Of a DNA stretch of 36,446 bases, positions 24,146 through 33,233 are shown one piece after another; within the stretch, counting starts at the first letter, position 1, and each line of letters begins with the position of its first letter. The position numbers were made by a program, and so were the translations under genes. The DNA comes from an uncultured Verrucomicrobiae bacterium (GTDB taxonomy: Bacteria > Verrucomicrobiota > Verrucomicrobiia > Limisphaerales > J093): assembly GCA_937946835.1 (NCBI GenBank), contig CALFAV010000015.1, forward strand, positions 1-36,446, read 5' to 3'. The notes beneath the pieces are model-generated. The model was not told where the DNA came from. It did not search any database and saw only the letters and a program-made list of their open reading frames with translations.

Positions 24146-24478
24146 AGGTCGCAAAGTTACTTGTTGAATTGGGGATGGCCCGACCACGCCTTGCGGCGGG
24201 AGCGGATTCAACCGACAAAGTCAGGCGTTGTTCATCGCATTGTGTGGCCGACGACTGAAAAGGCAAATCAGACGCCGCCGCTCGGGGCAACAGCGCAGCA
24301 GGCGGTGGAACGCAACTCGCAGGCGTCAGCCGGCCCGCATTCCGGTCATCCGGGATGCGGGGGAAATGCAGTTACTACTGCCCGCTACGCTGTGACGGGA
24401 TGCGCCCGGAGTCAAGCGTTTTAGGGGGTACAGCCGCCGGGCGCGTTTCCGGGCCGGCGCCGGAAGAGCCTCGCGTTC
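24146..24478 (-). promoter_or_regulatory. rho leader/promoter region with a strong hairpin
   Basis: 333 bp between the galK stop and the rho start. A 12-bp stem (CCCGCATTCCGG at 24334-24345, CCGGGATGCGGG at 24350-24361, TCAT loop, one G-T pair) has no T-run after it on either strand. A weak promoter for rho is TTGCCT (24266-24261), 16-bp spacer, CACAAT (24244-24239). Rho autoregulates in other bacteria, so a long leader is not surprising. No RNA gene was recognised. Confidence 0.4.
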
Positions 24479-25672
24479 TCAGGCCGCGCCGTCCACCACG
24501 TGGCAGACCCAGGATTCCATGGTGCGCCCCGTGCGTGACCGGTAGCCGGCGGCCAGGTGGGCACGAAAATCTTCCACCGCCCCATTTCGAACCAGGTTCA
24601 GGGTGGCGCCGCCAAACCCGCCGCCGGTCAGCCGGGCCCCCACGCAGGCGGGGTGTTGCCGAGCCAGTTCCACCAACGTGTCCAGCTCGGGGCAACTGTT
24701 GTGGAAATAATCCCGGGAACTGGCGTGGCTCTGCCAGAGCAGTTGGCCGAAGCGATCGAAGTCTCCGGCACGCAACAGGGTGGCCCCGCGGCGGACCCGA
24801 TCATTCTCGCCCACCACATGCACGGCGCACTCATACTGGTGCGGGGTCAGGAGGCTCCGTTTGGCCTCCAACAGCTCCGGGGATACCTCCCGCAGGGCGG
24901 CCACCCCCAGGGCGGCGGCGGCGGCTTCGCATGTGGCGCGGCGGTCGTTGTACTCCCCGGCCACCAGGGCATGACGCACCCCGGAATGCGCCACCACGAC
25001 CGTGAACCCGGGAGCAAACGGCGTCCAGTCCACCGCCAGGTCACGGCAGTCAATGAGGATCACCTGCCGGGCCCGGCCGAACAGGGACGAAATGGGGTCC
25101 AGCAGGCCGCAATTCACGCCCACGAACCGGTTTTCCGCCGCCTGGCAGAGGCGTGCCAGGGCCAGCTTTTCGGCGGCATCCAGTGCGGGCCGCTCCTCGC
25201 CGGAAAATGGAGGCAGGGAGACCAATCGGCCGGTGGCGTCCAGGGTGTATGGGTAGAGCTTGCGAACCAGCAACGCCGTGGCCACCAGCAGGGCCGCGGA
25301 GCTGCTCAAACCCGCCCCCAGAGGGATCGTGCTGTGGATGGCGGCGTTGAACCCGCGCAGCGCCAGGCCGTGTTCGCGCAGTTGCGCCAGCACCCCCTTG
25401 GGGTAATCCGCCCAGGGCACCGTCGGATCGCGCTCCAGTCGGTCCGGGGAAAAGCGGGCCGGCGTGGGAAAGGCCGTCGAGACCATCTCCACCGTGTCAT
25501 CGGCCCGCGGCGCCCCGGCCACGGTGATGAACTTGTCCACCGCCAGGGCCATGACCAGGCCCTGGTTGTAATCGGTGTGATTACCGAGCAGCTCGACGCG
25601 GCCCGGCGCGCGCGCGAGTCGGAGGGGGGGAGAGCCAAAGTGCTGCTGAAACGCCCGGGCGGCTTCGATCAT
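24479..25672 (-). CDS. galK: Galactokinase
   Basis: 397 residues from ATG 25672 (MIEAARAFQQHFGSPP). An in-frame ATG 14 codons upstream lies just past the tail of the preceding terminator and is less likely. The galactokinase signature 'GRVELLGNHTDYNQG' is at about 24-38, the GHMP ATP-binding motif 'PLGAGLSSSAAL' at 117-128, the catalytic Asp in 'VGVNCGLLDPISSLFGR' near 192, and motif 3 'RLTGGGFGGATL' near 355. It phosphorylates alpha-D-galactose with ATP in the Leloir pathway, in the cytoplasm. No galT or galE is visible nearby, so the pathway partners are elsewhere. Starts about 40 nt after the terminator of the porin-like gene. Confidence 0.95.
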   Translation of the reverse strand: MIEAARAFQQHFGSPPLRLARAPGRVELLGNHTDYNQGLVMALAVDKFITVAGAPRADDTVEMVSTAFPTPARFSPDRLERDPTVPWADYPKGVLAQLREHGLALRGFNAAIHSTIPLGAGLSSSAALLVATALLVRKLYPYTLDATGRLVSLPPFSGEERPALDAAEKLALARLCQAAENRFVGVNCGLLDPISSLFGRARQVILIDCRDLAVDWTPFAPGFTVVVAHSGVRHALVAGEYNDRRATCEAAAAALGVAALREVSPELLEAKRSLLTPHQYECAVHVVGENDRVRRGATLLRAGDFDRFGQLLWQSHASSRDYFHNSCPELDTLVELARQHPACVGARLTGGGFGGATLNLVRNGAVEDFRAHLAAGYRSRTGRTMESWVCHVVDGAA

Positions 25673-25711
25673 GGCGGCGGCAAGGCTGGGCCGGCCGGGC
25701 CGGGGCGCAAG

Positions 25712-25748
25712 CAAAGAAAACGCCGGCGAAACCTGCGTTTCGCCGGCG
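25712..25748 (-). terminator. Intrinsic terminator of the outer-membrane barrel gene
   Basis: Minus strand: a perfect 12-bp stem (CGCCGGCGAAAC / GTTTCGCCGGCG) with a GCAG loop is followed by TTTTCTTTG. It lies 21 bp past the stop of the gene at 25770 and about 40 nt before the galK start. Confidence 0.9.
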
Positions 25749-25769
25749 CCCGGGCTCCGGTTCGGGAGC

Positions 25770-26672
25770 TCAGAATTTCTTGGTCAGGGTCAGGGTGCCG
25801 CGATGGCCCTGCGGCCGGTCCTCGGCCAGCACCTCGTAAGCGTAGCGGAGCGAGACAAACAGCCCGGCCTTCTGCCAGAACCAGACGGCCTCGGGACCGA
25901 CGCCCACCACCTGGTCTTTTTCCCGGCTGACCAGCACCCCCGCGTCGGCCTCATCCCTGGTCACCTGTCCCTGGTAGTAAGCCCACACCCCCGCCTCAAA
26001 GTTGGGGGACAAGGCCTTGCTCAGGCCGCCCTCCAGGGACAGCACGTCCCCGGGCGTGATGTTGTAGTCGTCGCTTTCGTGGTTGATCTCGTAGCGGGCC
26101 AGGGCGGACAGGGCCCAGGTCTTTTCGGCATCGAAGTACACCGTGCCCCCGGCGCTGACCATGTGGGTCCAGGTGTCCTGGCCGGTCCCGCCGGTGAGGC
26201 TGCCCCGGTCCACGTTCCCGGTCGGGGCCCAGATGCCGTAGCCGATGCCGGCGTCGGCCCGCTGCCAGTGCCAGGACAGGGTGATCGGCTCGATGAAAAT
26301 GTCGCCGAGGTTGAAGGTGTCGTCGCGGTTGCCGGCGACCTTGACGTTCTTGTACAGGAACGGCACGAGCACGTCGCAGCCGTAGTGGGCCCCGAGGATC
26401 TTGAAGTCGGTGATCCAGATGGGGCGGATGGCGTTGGCGTACACGAAGGCCTCGAAGTCCACCGGCACCTTGTCGCCGTGGGCGTCGTTGAGCCGGTCGC
26501 TGAAGTACGCGAGGTTGTAGTCGCGCAGGTAGAAGCCCGGCGGGGGAATGGTGCCGGACTTGAGTCCCTCGACCCCGATGGGGTAGAGGCCGGTGAAGCT
26601 GGGCTGGGCCAGCGCAAGGGCCGGCAGCGCCAGGGCGCCGCCAAGCCGGAGGAGTTGGATGGTGTTGCTCAT
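25770..26672 (-). CDS. Outer-membrane beta-barrel transporter of the phenol-degradation MetA/SphA type
   Basis: 300 residues from ATG 26672 (MSNTIQLLRLGGALALPALALAQPS, signal peptide cut after AQ or ALA). An ATG 5 codons upstream is an alternative. The mature protein is a series of amphipathic strands beginning 'PPPGFYLRDYNLAYFSDRLND', with 'YGIWAPTGNV' and 'TVYFDAEKTWALSALARYEIN', and ends in the terminal Phe typical of outer-membrane barrels (TLTLTKKF). This pattern fits COG4313/MetA-pathway family barrels, thought to move hydrophobic or aromatic compounds. The substrate is not readable. It lies 38 bp downstream of the TrpB2 gene on the same strand and ends with its own terminator. Confidence 0.8.
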   Translation of the reverse strand: MSNTIQLLRLGGALALPALALAQPSFTGLYPIGVEGLKSGTIPPPGFYLRDYNLAYFSDRLNDAHGDKVPVDFEAFVYANAIRPIWITDFKILGAHYGCDVLVPFLYKNVKVAGNRDDTFNLGDIFIEPITLSWHWQRADAGIGYGIWAPTGNVDRGSLTGGTGQDTWTHMVSAGGTVYFDAEKTWALSALARYEINHESDDYNITPGDVLSLEGGLSKALSPNFEAGVWAYYQGQVTRDEADAGVLVSREKDQVVGVGPEAVWFWQKAGLFVSLRYAYEVLAEDRPQGHRGTLTLTKKF

Positions 26673-26710
26673 GATGGTCTCAAACATCCCGCGGAGTTGC
26701 GGGAAAGGGG

Positions 26711-28024
26711 TTACACCGCCGCGTCGCGCAACCGACCCGAGAGGTAGTCGTCGTAGGCCGCCAGGTCCAACATGCCGTGGCCGCAGAGGTTGAAGAGGAT
26801 CACCTTCTTGCGCCCCTCCTCGCGGCAGCGAATCGCCTCATCCACCACCGCCGCAATCGCGTGGCAGGGCTCGGGGGCGGGCAGGATGCCCTCGGTGCGG
26901 GCAAAGAGCACCCCCGCTTCAAAGACCCGGGTTTGCGGGTAGGCCACCGCCTCGATCAGGCCGAGTTTCTTGGCGTGGCTCACGGAAGGGGCCATGCCGT
27001 GGTAGCGCAGCCCGCCGGCATGAATTTTGGGCGGCATGAACCGATGGCCCAGCGTGTACATCATCAGCAGGGGCGTCATTTCCGCGGTGTCGCCGAAGTC
27101 GTACCGCAACTCACCCCGGGTGAGCGAGGCACAGGAGGACGGTTCCACGGCCACGACCCGGTAGCCGGCGCCGCGCTTGAGCTTGTGCTCGAGGAACGGG
27201 AAGGTCAGCCCCGCGAAGTTACTGCCCCCGCCGACACAGCCGACGATCACGTCCGGCGCCTCGCCGGCCAGTTCCATCTGCCGGATGGCCTCCAGGCCGA
27301 TGACGGTCTGGTGGAGGCAGACATGGTTGAGCACGCTGCCCAGCGAGTACTTGGTGCCGGGGTGCTTGACCGTGTCCTCGATGGCCTCGCTGATGGCGAT
27401 GCCGAGGCTGCCGGGGCACTCCGGGTCCTCGGCCAGGAGCTTGCGGCCGTACTCGGTGTGCTCGCTGGGGCTGGGATGCACCTCGGCGCCCCAGGCCTGC
27501 ATCATCAACCCGCGGTACGGCTTGGTCTGGTAACTGACCTTGACCATGTACACCACGCACTCGAGGCCGAAAAGCCGCGTGGCAAAGGCCAGAGACGACC
27601 CCCACTGACCGGCGCCGGTCTCGGTGGCCAGGCGCTTGGTGCCGGCCAGCTTGTTGTAAAAGGCCTGGGCCACGGAGGTGTTGGGCTTGTGGCTGCCGGC
27701 CGGGCTGACGCCCTCGTACTTGTAGTAAATGTGGGCCGGGGTATTCAGCGCCTTCTCCAACCGCACCGCCCGCAGCAGCGGCGTGGGCCGCCACAGGGCG
27801 TAAATCTCCCGCACCGGCTCCGGGATCTCGATCCAGCGCTCCGGACTCATCTCCTGTTGGACCAGGTTCTCGGGGAAGATGGCGGTCATCAGGTCCGGGG
27901 TGACGGGTTGCCGGGTGCCCGGGTGCAGGGGCGGGGGCAACGGCTCGGGGAAATCGGCCGGCAGGTTGTACCAGGCCCGGGGCAGGTCTTTGACGGTCAG
28001 GTCGAAACGAACGGGATGACTCAT
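26711..28024 (-). CDS. trpB: TrpB-like pyridoxal-phosphate enzyme (tryptophan synthase beta subunit type 2)
   Basis: 437 residues from ATG 28024 ([11 protein letters not shown]); the open frame extends upstream without conserved sequence. Typical TrpB2 features: N-terminal extension, '[20 protein letters not shown]', PLP lysine at about 113 in '[13 protein letters not shown]', '[13 protein letters not shown]', the phosphate-binding glycine loop '[11 protein letters not shown]', and C-terminal '[19 protein letters not shown]'. TrpB2 enzymes condense indole with serine, usually without a tight TrpA partner, and are seen as salvage or alternative enzymes. No trpA is adjacent. The leader GTCAACAAAACAACGCACCC lacks a Shine-Dalgarno. 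It is 119 bp downstream of the metallophosphoesterase gene and 38 bp upstream of the barrel gene. Confidence 0.93.
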   Translation of the reverse strand: MSHPVRFDLTVKDLPRAWYNLPADFPEPLPPPLHPGTRQPVTPDLMTAIFPENLVQQEMSPERWIEIPEPVREIYALWRPTPLLRAVRLEKALNTPAHIYYKYEGVSPAGSHKPNTSVAQAFYNKLAGTKRLATETGAGQWGSSLAFATRLFGLECVVYMVKVSYQTKPYRGLMMQAWGAEVHPSPSEHTEYGRKLLAEDPECPGSLGIAISEAIEDTVKHPGTKYSLGSVLNHVCLHQTVIGLEAIRQMELAGEAPDVIVGCVGGGSNFAGLTFPFLEHKLKRGAGYRVVAVEPSSCASLTRGELRYDFGDTAEMTPLLMMYTLGHRFMPPKIHAGGLRYHGMAPSVSHAKKLGLIEAVAYPQTRVFEAGVLFARTEGILPAPEPCHAIAAVVDEAIRCREEGRKKVILFNLCGHGMLDLAAYDDYLSGRLRDAAV

Positions 28025-28143
28025 GGGTGCGTTGTTTTGTTGACGCCGGAAAGCCCGGCAATAACAGCCGGCTCCTCCGTTGGCAATCTTTTCTCGAAAG
28101 GACCGGTGATTTTGCGACGCTTCTGGCCCGGGCTTCCCGGCGG

Positions 28144-29043
28144 TCAACCCCACCCCAGCCAGGTGGTGTGACCGTCCAGCGCCCGGTTCCCGGCCTGGGC
28201 CCGCAGGGTCAGGCGCACGCCCGCCGGCCGGAAGCGCGCCTCCACCCAGCCGACCGGTTGCCGGTCGTCAAAGTTGTACCCCACCGCCGGCAGGTTGATC
28301 AGGTGCAACGGCCCCCGCCGCATCAGGGCCCACACGTGCGAATGCCCGAAGACCATCGCCTTCACGTGCCGGTGCGGCGCCACCAGGGCGAAGAGCCGGT
28401 CCGCGTCCAGCAACTCCCCGTCGCCATCGCCCAGGGTGTGATGCACGCACAGCACGGCGGGCCGATCGGCCAGCCGCGGCAAGTAAGTGGCCAGCCATTG
28501 GCGCTGGGCGCGGCCCAAAAGTCCCGGCGTCTGGTTCACGTACAACAGCGAGTCCAACACAATCAGCCGCACCACCGGGTGTTCAATCACCGTCACGTGC
28601 CGGCCGCTGACCCCGGCCGGGCGCCCGGGGTGTTCGGTGAAGACCTTCAGGAAATTCGCGCGGTCATCGTGGTTGCCCAGGCCGATGTACACCGGCGCCG
28701 CGGCCGCCAGGGGGTGCAGCAGTCCCTGGAGTTCGCGGTAGTCCGCTTCCCGGCCGTCCAGCCGCGCGGCATCGCCACAGATCACCACGCCTTCGGGGCG
28801 AGCGGCCACCACCTGGGGCACCGTGGCACGGAGATTTTCCCAGGGGCGGAAGCCCCGGTAAGTGTTGGCGCGGTCGGCCGGCACGTGCGTGTCCGCCAAC
28901 AGGGCGAGGTGGAACTCGGGCTCGGTGCCGGCCGCGGACGGGGAGGTGGTTCGGCACCCGGCCAACACCACGCCGGCGCCGCCCAGGAGGGCGGTTTTGA
29001 GAAACGCCCGGCGGTTGCCGGGACGATCAACTACGATGGGCAT
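28144..29043 (-). CDS. Tat-exported lipoprotein metallophosphoesterase
   Basis: 299 residues from ATG 29043. The N-terminus combines a twin-arginine motif (NRRAFLK) with a lipobox (VVLAGC, Cys30), so the protein is probably folded in the cytoplasm, exported by Tat and lipid-anchored. The calcineurin-like phosphoesterase motifs are all present: Asp51-x-His53 (LADTH), GD at 90-91, GNHDD at 123-127, HH at 201-202 and GHSH at 233-236. These bind two metal ions. Class III cyclic-nucleotide phosphodiesterase-like or general phosphoesterase activity is likely; the substrate is unknown. It is divergent from the secretion operon and heads a possible transcript with the TrpB2 gene 119 bp downstream. 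Confidence 0.9.
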   Translation of the reverse strand: MPIVVDRPGNRRAFLKTALLGGAGVVLAGCRTTSPSAAGTEPEFHLALLADTHVPADRANTYRGFRPWENLRATVPQVVAARPEGVVICGDAARLDGREADYRELQGLLHPLAAAAPVYIGLGNHDDRANFLKVFTEHPGRPAGVSGRHVTVIEHPVVRLIVLDSLLYVNQTPGLLGRAQRQWLATYLPRLADRPAVLCVHHTLGDGDGELLDADRLFALVAPHRHVKAMVFGHSHVWALMRRGPLHLINLPAVGYNFDDRQPVGWVEARFRPAGVRLTLRAQAGNRALDGHTTWLGWG

Positions 29044-29379
29044 GGTCGCTTTGCTTCAGTTCGCGCGCGAACCCTTCCAAGCCCCGGCGCCGCTGGCAAG
29101 CCCCCAAGCGCACCGGCCATCACCGTCTTGGCCGGGAATGGGGCGTCAACCCCGAGGGGCGGCGTGGCGACCCGACCCGGAAGCGTCCTGCGGGCCGGGC
29201 CGGAGCTGCTTTCGGACTGGTCAACATTCGGGCGGGGGCGCACACTCTTCGAAAACAAGTCCCGAGGACCCGCGCGCGTCGGAACCTGCGCACAGGCGCG
29301 GGGCGCGCCGGGGAATGCCGTCCCCGACCCGCCGCCGGAAGGGGTGAAGGTGCCGAATGATTGGCCGGGACCAGGCGTC
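29044..29379. promoter_or_regulatory. Divergent intergenic region before the secretion operon
   Basis: 336 bp between the metallophosphoesterase start and the secretin start. The plus-strand frame of the secretin is open throughout, but composition before 29380 is not protein-like. A GTG at 29346, in frame, could be an alternative secretin start with GGAAGGGG just ahead of it. No convincing promoter hexamers or RNA structure were found. Confidence 0.35.
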
Positions 29380-31371
29380 ATGAGACCGGTTATGTGGAGC
29401 TTGCAGGTCAAAGCTGGGTCCGGCGCACGGGGCGGTCTCCTGGTCGCGTTGCTGCTGGGGTGGACCGCCTGCCAGCGCTACGAGGAGGGCAAACCGCCGC
29501 GCGCGGCCGAGCCCGCGCGCAGCGCCGCCAAACCCTCAAAGGTCGCGTACAGCGCCTTCCACGACGAGGAAATCAAAGCCATCCTGAAGCTGGCCGACGA
29601 GGGCCGCTGGGAGGAAGCCGAGGCCCGGGCGCGAGCCCTCGAGGCCAAGGACCCGCAGGATTCCGCCGCCCACCGGCTGCTGGGCTGGGTGCAGAAACAG
29701 CGGGAACTTCAACGCAACCGCGCCCTCGAGGACCGCATCCGCGAGATTGACGCCAAGCGCTCCGCCTTCAACCCCACCATCACCGGCCTGCTCACCGAGA
29801 GCAAGGACCGCGGCCTGCCCCCGCGCAAGGACGTGCGTGACCTGGTGGACCAGATCGAGGCCACGCCGTACATCCCCCCCACCTACGGCCGAACCAACCG
29901 GGTCGAGGGCCTGCTTTTTGACCTCGAGTCCCAGCAGGGGGCGATGATGAAGCTGCTCCAAAAGCCCGTCTCCCTGCACCTGGACAACACCACCCTCAAC
30001 GACATCATCTTCACCATCGGCCAGACCGAGGGCATCAACTTCGTGGCCGACCGCTCCCTGCCCGCCTTCCAACAGAAACTGAGCATTCACATGGAACGGG
30101 TGAAGCTCTGGGAGTTGCTGCGCTACATCTCGCGCAACCTGGATGTCCAGTTTCAGGTCGGCGATGAGCTGGTCTGGATCGTGGACGGCAAGGACCCGAA
30201 GAAGGCGCTGGAGGAGACCCGCGTCTACCGCCTGCGCAAGGGCTTCATCCTCCCCGCCCGCTTCGGCCCGGAGGAGGTGGTGCAAACCAAGGTCATCCAG
30301 CAAAACGTCCAGACCATCACCGAGTCCCAGAAACTCAACGCCTTCGTGAACGACCTGGCCCCGGCCATCCCCGCGCTGGAACGCGCCATCACCAACTTCT
30401 TCACCGGCTCGAAGTACCTGATTGACTACGAGCGCAATTTGGTCGTGGCCCGCGGCACCCCGGAGCAACTGGAAGTGCTCGAAACCCTCATCAAGGAGTT
30501 CGACCGCGGTCTCCAGCAGGTGCTCATCGAGGCGCGGTTCGTCACCGTCAGTGCCGCCGCCTTCCAGCGCCTGGGCGTGGCCTGGGAAACCGGCCGCACC
30601 AGTTTCGACACCGAGGTGGACACCACCACCGCCACCGCCCTGGGCATCCTCAACCCGGCCTTTGGCATTTCCGAAACCTTCACCAACATCCTCAACCGCC
30701 GCAGCCTCACCGCCACGCTCTCCCTGCTGGACCAGAGCGGGGAAAGCCAGACCCTGAGCGCCCCGCGCCTGACCGTCATCAACAACCTCCCCGCCACCAT
30801 CAGCGACGGCCGCACCCAGTACTACTACGAGGAGTACCAGGTGAAGCAGCAGATCCTCGAGCGCCGCTCCTCCTCGGCCATCGTGCCCTCGGGCAAGCCC
30901 ACCAAAATCCAGTCCGGCGCCAGCCTGGACGTGTTGGCCAGCGTGGGGGGAGACGGCCGCACCATCTTCCTGGCCCTGCGCCCGCGGGTGAACTCCGAGG
31001 TCAAACTGGCCCCCTTCGCCACCATCACGGACAAGGACGACGCCGGCAACGTGGTCAGCACCTTCGACATCAAACTGCCCGAGTACCGCACCCAGGAACT
31101 GGCCACGCGCGTGGCCATCCGCTCCGGCGAAACCGTGGTCATGGGCGGGGTGCTCGAGCGCCAGCAGACCACCTACGTCGAGTCCGTGCCCCTGCTGGGT
31201 AACCTGCCGGTCATCGGCGCGGCCTTCCGCCGCCGCACCCAGGTGGATCGGCCCCGCTACCTCTTGGTCTTCGTCACCGCCACACTCCTGTCCGAGGACG
31301 GCCAGTACCTCATCTACGACGAACCGATGATCCGGCCCACGGCCGCGTCCGGTCCCGCGACCCAACCCTGA
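29380..31371 (+). CDS. Secretin (PilQ/GspD-type outer-membrane channel), probable lipoprotein
   Basis: 663 residues from ATG 29380 (ATG 29392 also possible). A hydrophobic signal (GGLLVALLLGWTAC) ends at Cys31 in a lipobox-like setting, with Trp at -3 making it non-canonical. A helical, TPR-like segment follows (60-125), then an STN/secretin N0-like domain (about 190-275, HLDNTTLNDIIFTIGQTEGINFVADRSL), an N1 domain (about 280-375, VYRLRKGFILPAR...LVVARGTPEQLEVLETLIKEFD), and the secretin core with 'SAPRLTVINNLPATI', 'ELATRVAIRSGETVVMGGVLE' and the signature 'VPLLGNLPVIGAAFRRRTQVDRP'. It forms a multimeric outer-membrane gate for type II secretion or type IV pili. First gene of a five-gene run. 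Confidence 0.92.
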   Translation: MRPVMWSLQVKAGSGARGGLLVALLLGWTACQRYEEGKPPRAAEPARSAAKPSKVAYSAFHDEEIKAILKLADEGRWEEAEARARALEAKDPQDSAAHRLLGWVQKQRELQRNRALEDRIREIDAKRSAFNPTITGLLTESKDRGLPPRKDVRDLVDQIEATPYIPPTYGRTNRVEGLLFDLESQQGAMMKLLQKPVSLHLDNTTLNDIIFTIGQTEGINFVADRSLPAFQQKLSIHMERVKLWELLRYISRNLDVQFQVGDELVWIVDGKDPKKALEETRVYRLRKGFILPARFGPEEVVQTKVIQQNVQTITESQKLNAFVNDLAPAIPALERAITNFFTGSKYLIDYERNLVVARGTPEQLEVLETLIKEFDRGLQQVLIEARFVTVSAAAFQRLGVAWETGRTSFDTEVDTTTATALGILNPAFGISETFTNILNRRSLTATLSLLDQSGESQTLSAPRLTVINNLPATISDGRTQYYYEEYQVKQQILERRSSSAIVPSGKPTKIQSGASLDVLASVGGDGRTIFLALRPRVNSEVKLAPFATITDKDDAGNVVSTFDIKLPEYRTQELATRVAIRSGETVVMGGVLERQQTTYVESVPLLGNLPVIGAAFRRRTQVDRPRYLLVFVTATLLSEDGQYLIYDEPMIRPTAASGPATQP

Positions 31372-31387
31372 CTCCGCCTGCAGCCCG

Positions 31388-33229
31388 ATGGCGCTCCCTC
31401 CGAGTTCCTGGCTTTCCCGCCTCCTGCCCCGCTGGTGGCGGCGCCTGGTCGTCCTGGACCCGGGCAGCCGGTACGTGAAGGTCCTGGTCCTGGACGCCGG
31501 CCCGCGCACGCTGCGCGTGGCGCACTACCAAATCCTTGCCGGCACCGACTCCGACCCCGAGCAGGCCGAGCGCCTGGCGGAGGAACTGGACCGGTTGCTT
31601 ACCGAGGCCGGCCCCCACGAACGCGTGCTGGTGCTCCCCCAGTACCGCACCATCTCCGCGGTGGTGGACGTCCCCGCCGCCGGAGCCGAGGACCGCCACG
31701 CCGCGCTGGTGCGGGAAGCCCGCCGCCTCAGTGGCCTGGAAGAAAGCGCCTTCGCGTGGCACGCGGTCAATCTCCGGCCTTTCGGCCGCTTCAGCGCGCC
31801 CTGCTGGCTGACCCTGTGCAAACAGGAGGAACTGGACCACCTGCTCGCCCGCTTTGCCCCCGTGCCGGAAAGCCCCGGGGCGGAACCGCCGGACCTGGCC
31901 GAGATCATCCCCAGCGGCCAGGCCCTGCTGACCGCCGCCTCCGAGTTCGTGGGGCCGGACCAGCACGCGGTTGTGGTGGACCTGCGCGCCCGCAACAGCG
32001 TCGTGGTGGTGGTGGTCCACGGCCGGGGCGTCAGCACCGCCACCGTGCCCATTGGCTTGGAACACCTCCAAGCCACCCTGGGGCGAAACCTCGGTGTCCC
32101 CGGTGTACCTTCCCCCACCGGGGCGATCCCGGGCGGAGCATCCCACGCCGGTCCGGGAGACTGGGCCGCGGCCATCCGCCTGGCCGTGACCGAGTGGTTG
32201 GAGGACAACCCCGAGCCGGGGCTTTCGCTGGGCGACTTCCGGGTCTTCCTCGCCGGCCCGGGGGCCACCGATTCGGAGCTGCGAACGCTGCTGGCCCGGC
32301 ACACCGGTCTGCGGTTTGAAGCCTGGGAGGCGCGCGTCAGCGGGAACAGCCCCTGGCCGGTGGCCGACTACCTGACCTGTTACGGCGCGGCCCTTCAGGC
32401 CCTCCAGCGGGCCCCCGCCGGCCTCTCCCTGTTGCCGGCCGGAGCGCGCATCCGGCATCGCCGCCGCCGCACGCTGGCCGGGGTGCTCTCGGTCAACGTG
32501 CTCCTGGGGGGATTGTTGCTGGCCGTCCTGCTGGCCGGCGTGATGCAAAAGCGCGACCTCATCGAGCGCAAACGCGCCCTCACCCGCCAGAGCCAGGCCG
32601 CCCTCCAAACCGCGTTGGAAATTGACCGCCTGTACCGGGAGCTGAATCTGGACTACGAGCGCGTGTACCCGGTGCTGCGGCGGCAGCGACAGACCTTCGA
32701 AACGCTCCAGTCTCTGGCCGCCGTGCGCGACTCCCGCACCAACGACGCCTTTTGGTACGTGCTGTTTGCCGATGCCGCGAGCTATCAGCAGGGCACCTCT
32801 CGCCTGGCCCTGGTGGCCCGGCCGACGTCGGCCCCGGCCGGCCCCGGGGCCTTGCCGGATTTCCCCGCCCCGGCACCGACCGCCCCGACCAACGCGCCCG
32901 CGCCGGCGCGGCCGGACCGGGAATTCATCGCCGAACTGTGCATCCCGCTGGAGGGCGAAGCGTTGCGCCGGGTACTCAGCGACGTGGTGGCACACCTGCA
33001 ACGCAATGTCCTTTTCGGCCGCGTGGACGCGCTGCCGGACGAGCGCCGCCAAGACCTGGTGGACCCGCAGGTAGCCGTGTCCAACCGGGTGTTCTCGCTG
33101 GCCCTGGAGGTGGCCGGACGCGAGTTGCCCGCCCCGCGCGCCCTGGCTCCCCGCGGCAAACCGGCAACCGAGCGGGGCACCGAGCGCACGCCGCGGCGCC
33201 CCACCGGCGCTTCCGGCGCCGGTCCCTGA
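31388..33229 (+). CDS. PilM-PilN fusion protein (GspL-like inner-membrane assembly protein)
   Basis: 613 residues, 16 bp after the secretin. Residues 20-340 are an actin-like ASKHA fold of the PilM type (VLDPGSRYVKVLVLD phosphate loop; AVVVDLRARNSVVVVVV; VFLAGPGATDSELRTLL; YLTCYGAALQAL). At 346-350 'LSLLP' resembles the INLLP motif that starts PilN and binds PilM. A basic patch (RIRHRRRR) and a transmembrane helix (about 363-386) follow, then coiled coil (386-450), a Pro-rich linker (480-510) and a periplasmic ferredoxin-like segment (about 511-580). PilM and PilN are separate in Pseudomonas and Myxococcus; one fused chain resembles GspL. It links the cytoplasmic ATPase to the periplasmic complex. 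Confidence 0.85.
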   Translation: MALPPSSWLSRLLPRWWRRLVVLDPGSRYVKVLVLDAGPRTLRVAHYQILAGTDSDPEQAERLAEELDRLLTEAGPHERVLVLPQYRTISAVVDVPAAGAEDRHAALVREARRLSGLEESAFAWHAVNLRPFGRFSAPCWLTLCKQEELDHLLARFAPVPESPGAEPPDLAEIIPSGQALLTAASEFVGPDQHAVVVDLRARNSVVVVVVHGRGVSTATVPIGLEHLQATLGRNLGVPGVPSPTGAIPGGASHAGPGDWAAAIRLAVTEWLEDNPEPGLSLGDFRVFLAGPGATDSELRTLLARHTGLRFEAWEARVSGNSPWPVADYLTCYGAALQALQRAPAGLSLLPAGARIRHRRRRTLAGVLSVNVLLGGLLLAVLLAGVMQKRDLIERKRALTRQSQAALQTALEIDRLYRELNLDYERVYPVLRRQRQTFETLQSLAAVRDSRTNDAFWYVLFADAASYQQGTSRLALVARPTSAPAGPGALPDFPAPAPTAPTNAPAPARPDREFIAELCIPLEGEALRRVLSDVVAHLQRNVLFGRVDALPDERRQDLVDPQVAVSNRVFSLALEVAGRELPAPRALAPRGKPATERGTERTPRRPTGASGAGP

Positions 33230-33233
33230 CCTC

